From Nothopassalora personata (lineage: Eukaryota > Ascomycota > Dothideomycetes > Mycosphaerellales > Mycosphaerellaceae): a DNA stretch of 64,000 nucleotides. The stretch is from the NCBI GenBank assembly GCA_033816765.1, contig CM066294.1, positions 186,001 to 250,000 on the forward strand, written 5' to 3'. A model generated the notes under the pieces. It searched no databases. It was not told where the DNA came from and saw only the letters and a list, made by a program, of their open reading frames with translations. Shown in pieces: positions 62,761 through 64,000 of this stretch (positions are counted from its first letter, which is position 1; each line of letters opens with the position of its first letter). A program made the translations under genes and the position numbers.

Positions 62761-64000
62761 TCTACCTTAATATTCCTATAATCCTTAGTTAGGCTCTTAA
62801 TACTAATATTATTAAGAAATAGCTTTACTCTATAAGAAATATAGTTAAGTAGAATCTTTATTACCTTACGTATAAACTAAGTAACCGAGTTAATAGCTCC
62901 TTAAGGTAGGGTCCTATTACGTATAAGACTAAGAGGGATTATAACCGTAGTTAAGTTCCAGTAGGATTAATCTAAAGTAATCTAGTTATATCCTAAGAAT
63001 AGGTTAATAAGTAAAGTAACTTAGTAACCGTTAAAGTCTTCTAAGAAGCTATCTATATTAGGAGGAATATTAGTATCGCGTATAGTAACCTTATTTAGGA
63101 GTGTAGCTAAGTTAATTAATCGTTATAGTACTTTGCTTCTAGAAGTATCTACTTTCTTCGTAACTAGAAACTAGCTATTAGTACATAACCCTTATAAGTA
63201 TTCTAGGATAGTATTCCTAATCCGAGCCCTAATTATGCCTTTAACAATTAATCTAAGGCTTAGGTATAACCGGATAGAGCGTACCTATTAGGGCTTATAA
63301 GGTACTATATTAATCTTCTAAGGGGGTATAATATTGTACCTTATATACCTTATATAACTAAAGTCCTAAGCGAGAATAGCCTCATATAATAGAGTATTCT
63401 ATCGAATAGAGACCTCTCTATTAGTAGTAGCTCGATCCTAACCTTAATTAAGGTAAGTTATTCTAGAGTTATCCGGCTACCTCTCTTAATACTTAAGAAC
63501 TTCTTAGTTAAGTACTTATAATTAAAAGGCCCTTATCTAGTGGGCATTATAGACTCTTAGTATAACGCCTTACGCTTCTACTCTATGTTACCCTTAATTT
63601 ATAATTCTAGGCGTTTATAAATACTTATATCTACCGGCTTCTTCTTATCTACCTTACGCTTGTATATTATAAAGACCTACGGTATTCTAATATTATCTAT
63701 ATATTAACTATACATATTAACCTATTTCTTATTTTCGTGCTTAACTATTATTTATAGCTTATCTTAAGATCTTAGAGGACTGATACCCCTAAGCTAAGTA
63801 AACGTTAGTAATAAGATTACGATTTAACGTCCTAATAGGACGAGAACGCAAATTACGTTACGGGACACTAGGCGGGAGCCCCTTAGTATAAATAACTAAG
63901 GCCGCCTTAGAGGATTACGGGACATATACGGTTAGCGGGCACTTCCGCTAAAAGATACTCTATAATACTCTACTCTTAATAGAATAGAGTACTATAGAGT
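62761..64000 (-). pseudogene. Gypsy-X: first half of the RT
   Basis: Minus-strand reading, right to left, gives a Ty3/gypsy RT: LVTKKVDTSRSKVLRLINLA near 63090-63170, VTIRDTNIPPNIDSFLEDFN, RTLPQGAINSV-like (Q as TAG), and a catalytic box near 62790-62830 as FLNNI where FLDDI is expected. The frame is cut at the LINE junction and resumes at 40132. It runs off the window on the right, so gag and protease are not visible. Both catalytic aspartates read Asn, which fits RIP. Confidence 0.72.

Overview
The window looks like a chromosome segment from a filamentous ascomycete (Pezizomycotina). The reasons are three split UstYa/DUF3328 genes with 52-81 bp introns and CTGAC-type branch points, a fungal Zn2Cys6 regulator, and long blocks carrying repeat-induced point mutation (RIP). 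In those blocks CpA/TpG is converted to TpA, CAG and TGG codons read TAG, and CpG is kept. No ribosomal RNA or ordinary tRNA gene was seen.

Layout. 1-4860: RIP-degraded repeats, namely a Ty3/gypsy gag-protease-RT relic on the minus strand, split by a clean solo LTR (872-1219) and cut off by the LTR of another element (1-363). 4865-13250: a gene island of normal base composition with three UstYa-family genes (4917-5746 minus, 7448-8479 minus, 9980-11008 plus), a small secreted-protein gene broken by a one-base shift (8984-9390 minus) and an AflR-like Zn2Cys6 regulator (11183-12544 minus). UstYa proteins are membrane-anchored oxidases or cyclases of fungal ribosomal-peptide (RiPP) pathways, so the island reads as a compact, regulator-linked peptide-modification locus. 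No tyrosinase, P450, methyltransferase or repeated-core precursor is visible here.

13265-64000: a stack of nested transposons that can be ordered by target-site duplications. Element 1, a Ty3/gypsy chromovirus (13813-21615, TSD gatag), carries two solo LTRs. An unassigned AT-rich tract (21621-27432) follows. A second chromovirus type (27433-34394, TSD atagc) lies in the 3' part of another gypsy element, 'gypsy-X', whose pieces are at 34400-35418, 36209-40132 and 62761-64000. Gypsy-X is split at its RT by a Tad1-like LINE (40133-62760), and that LINE was itself entered by a copia element (40970-48208, TSD cttaa), a Tc1/mariner element (50873-52214, TSD TA) and chromovirus element 2 (53425-60483, TSD ccgag).

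Most notable: a 762-bp non-RIPped insert (35433-36194) has both ends matching the two ends of the LINE and a perfect 14-bp TSD, so it looks like a short non-autonomous LINE derivative. The intact LTR elements each carry a convergent opposite-strand reading frame between pol and the 3' LTR. In two chromoviruses a tRNA-like sequence follows that frame. Exon, domain and repeat boundaries were worked out by eye; LTR and TSD coordinates are exact readings, while coordinates of degenerate coding regions are approximate.
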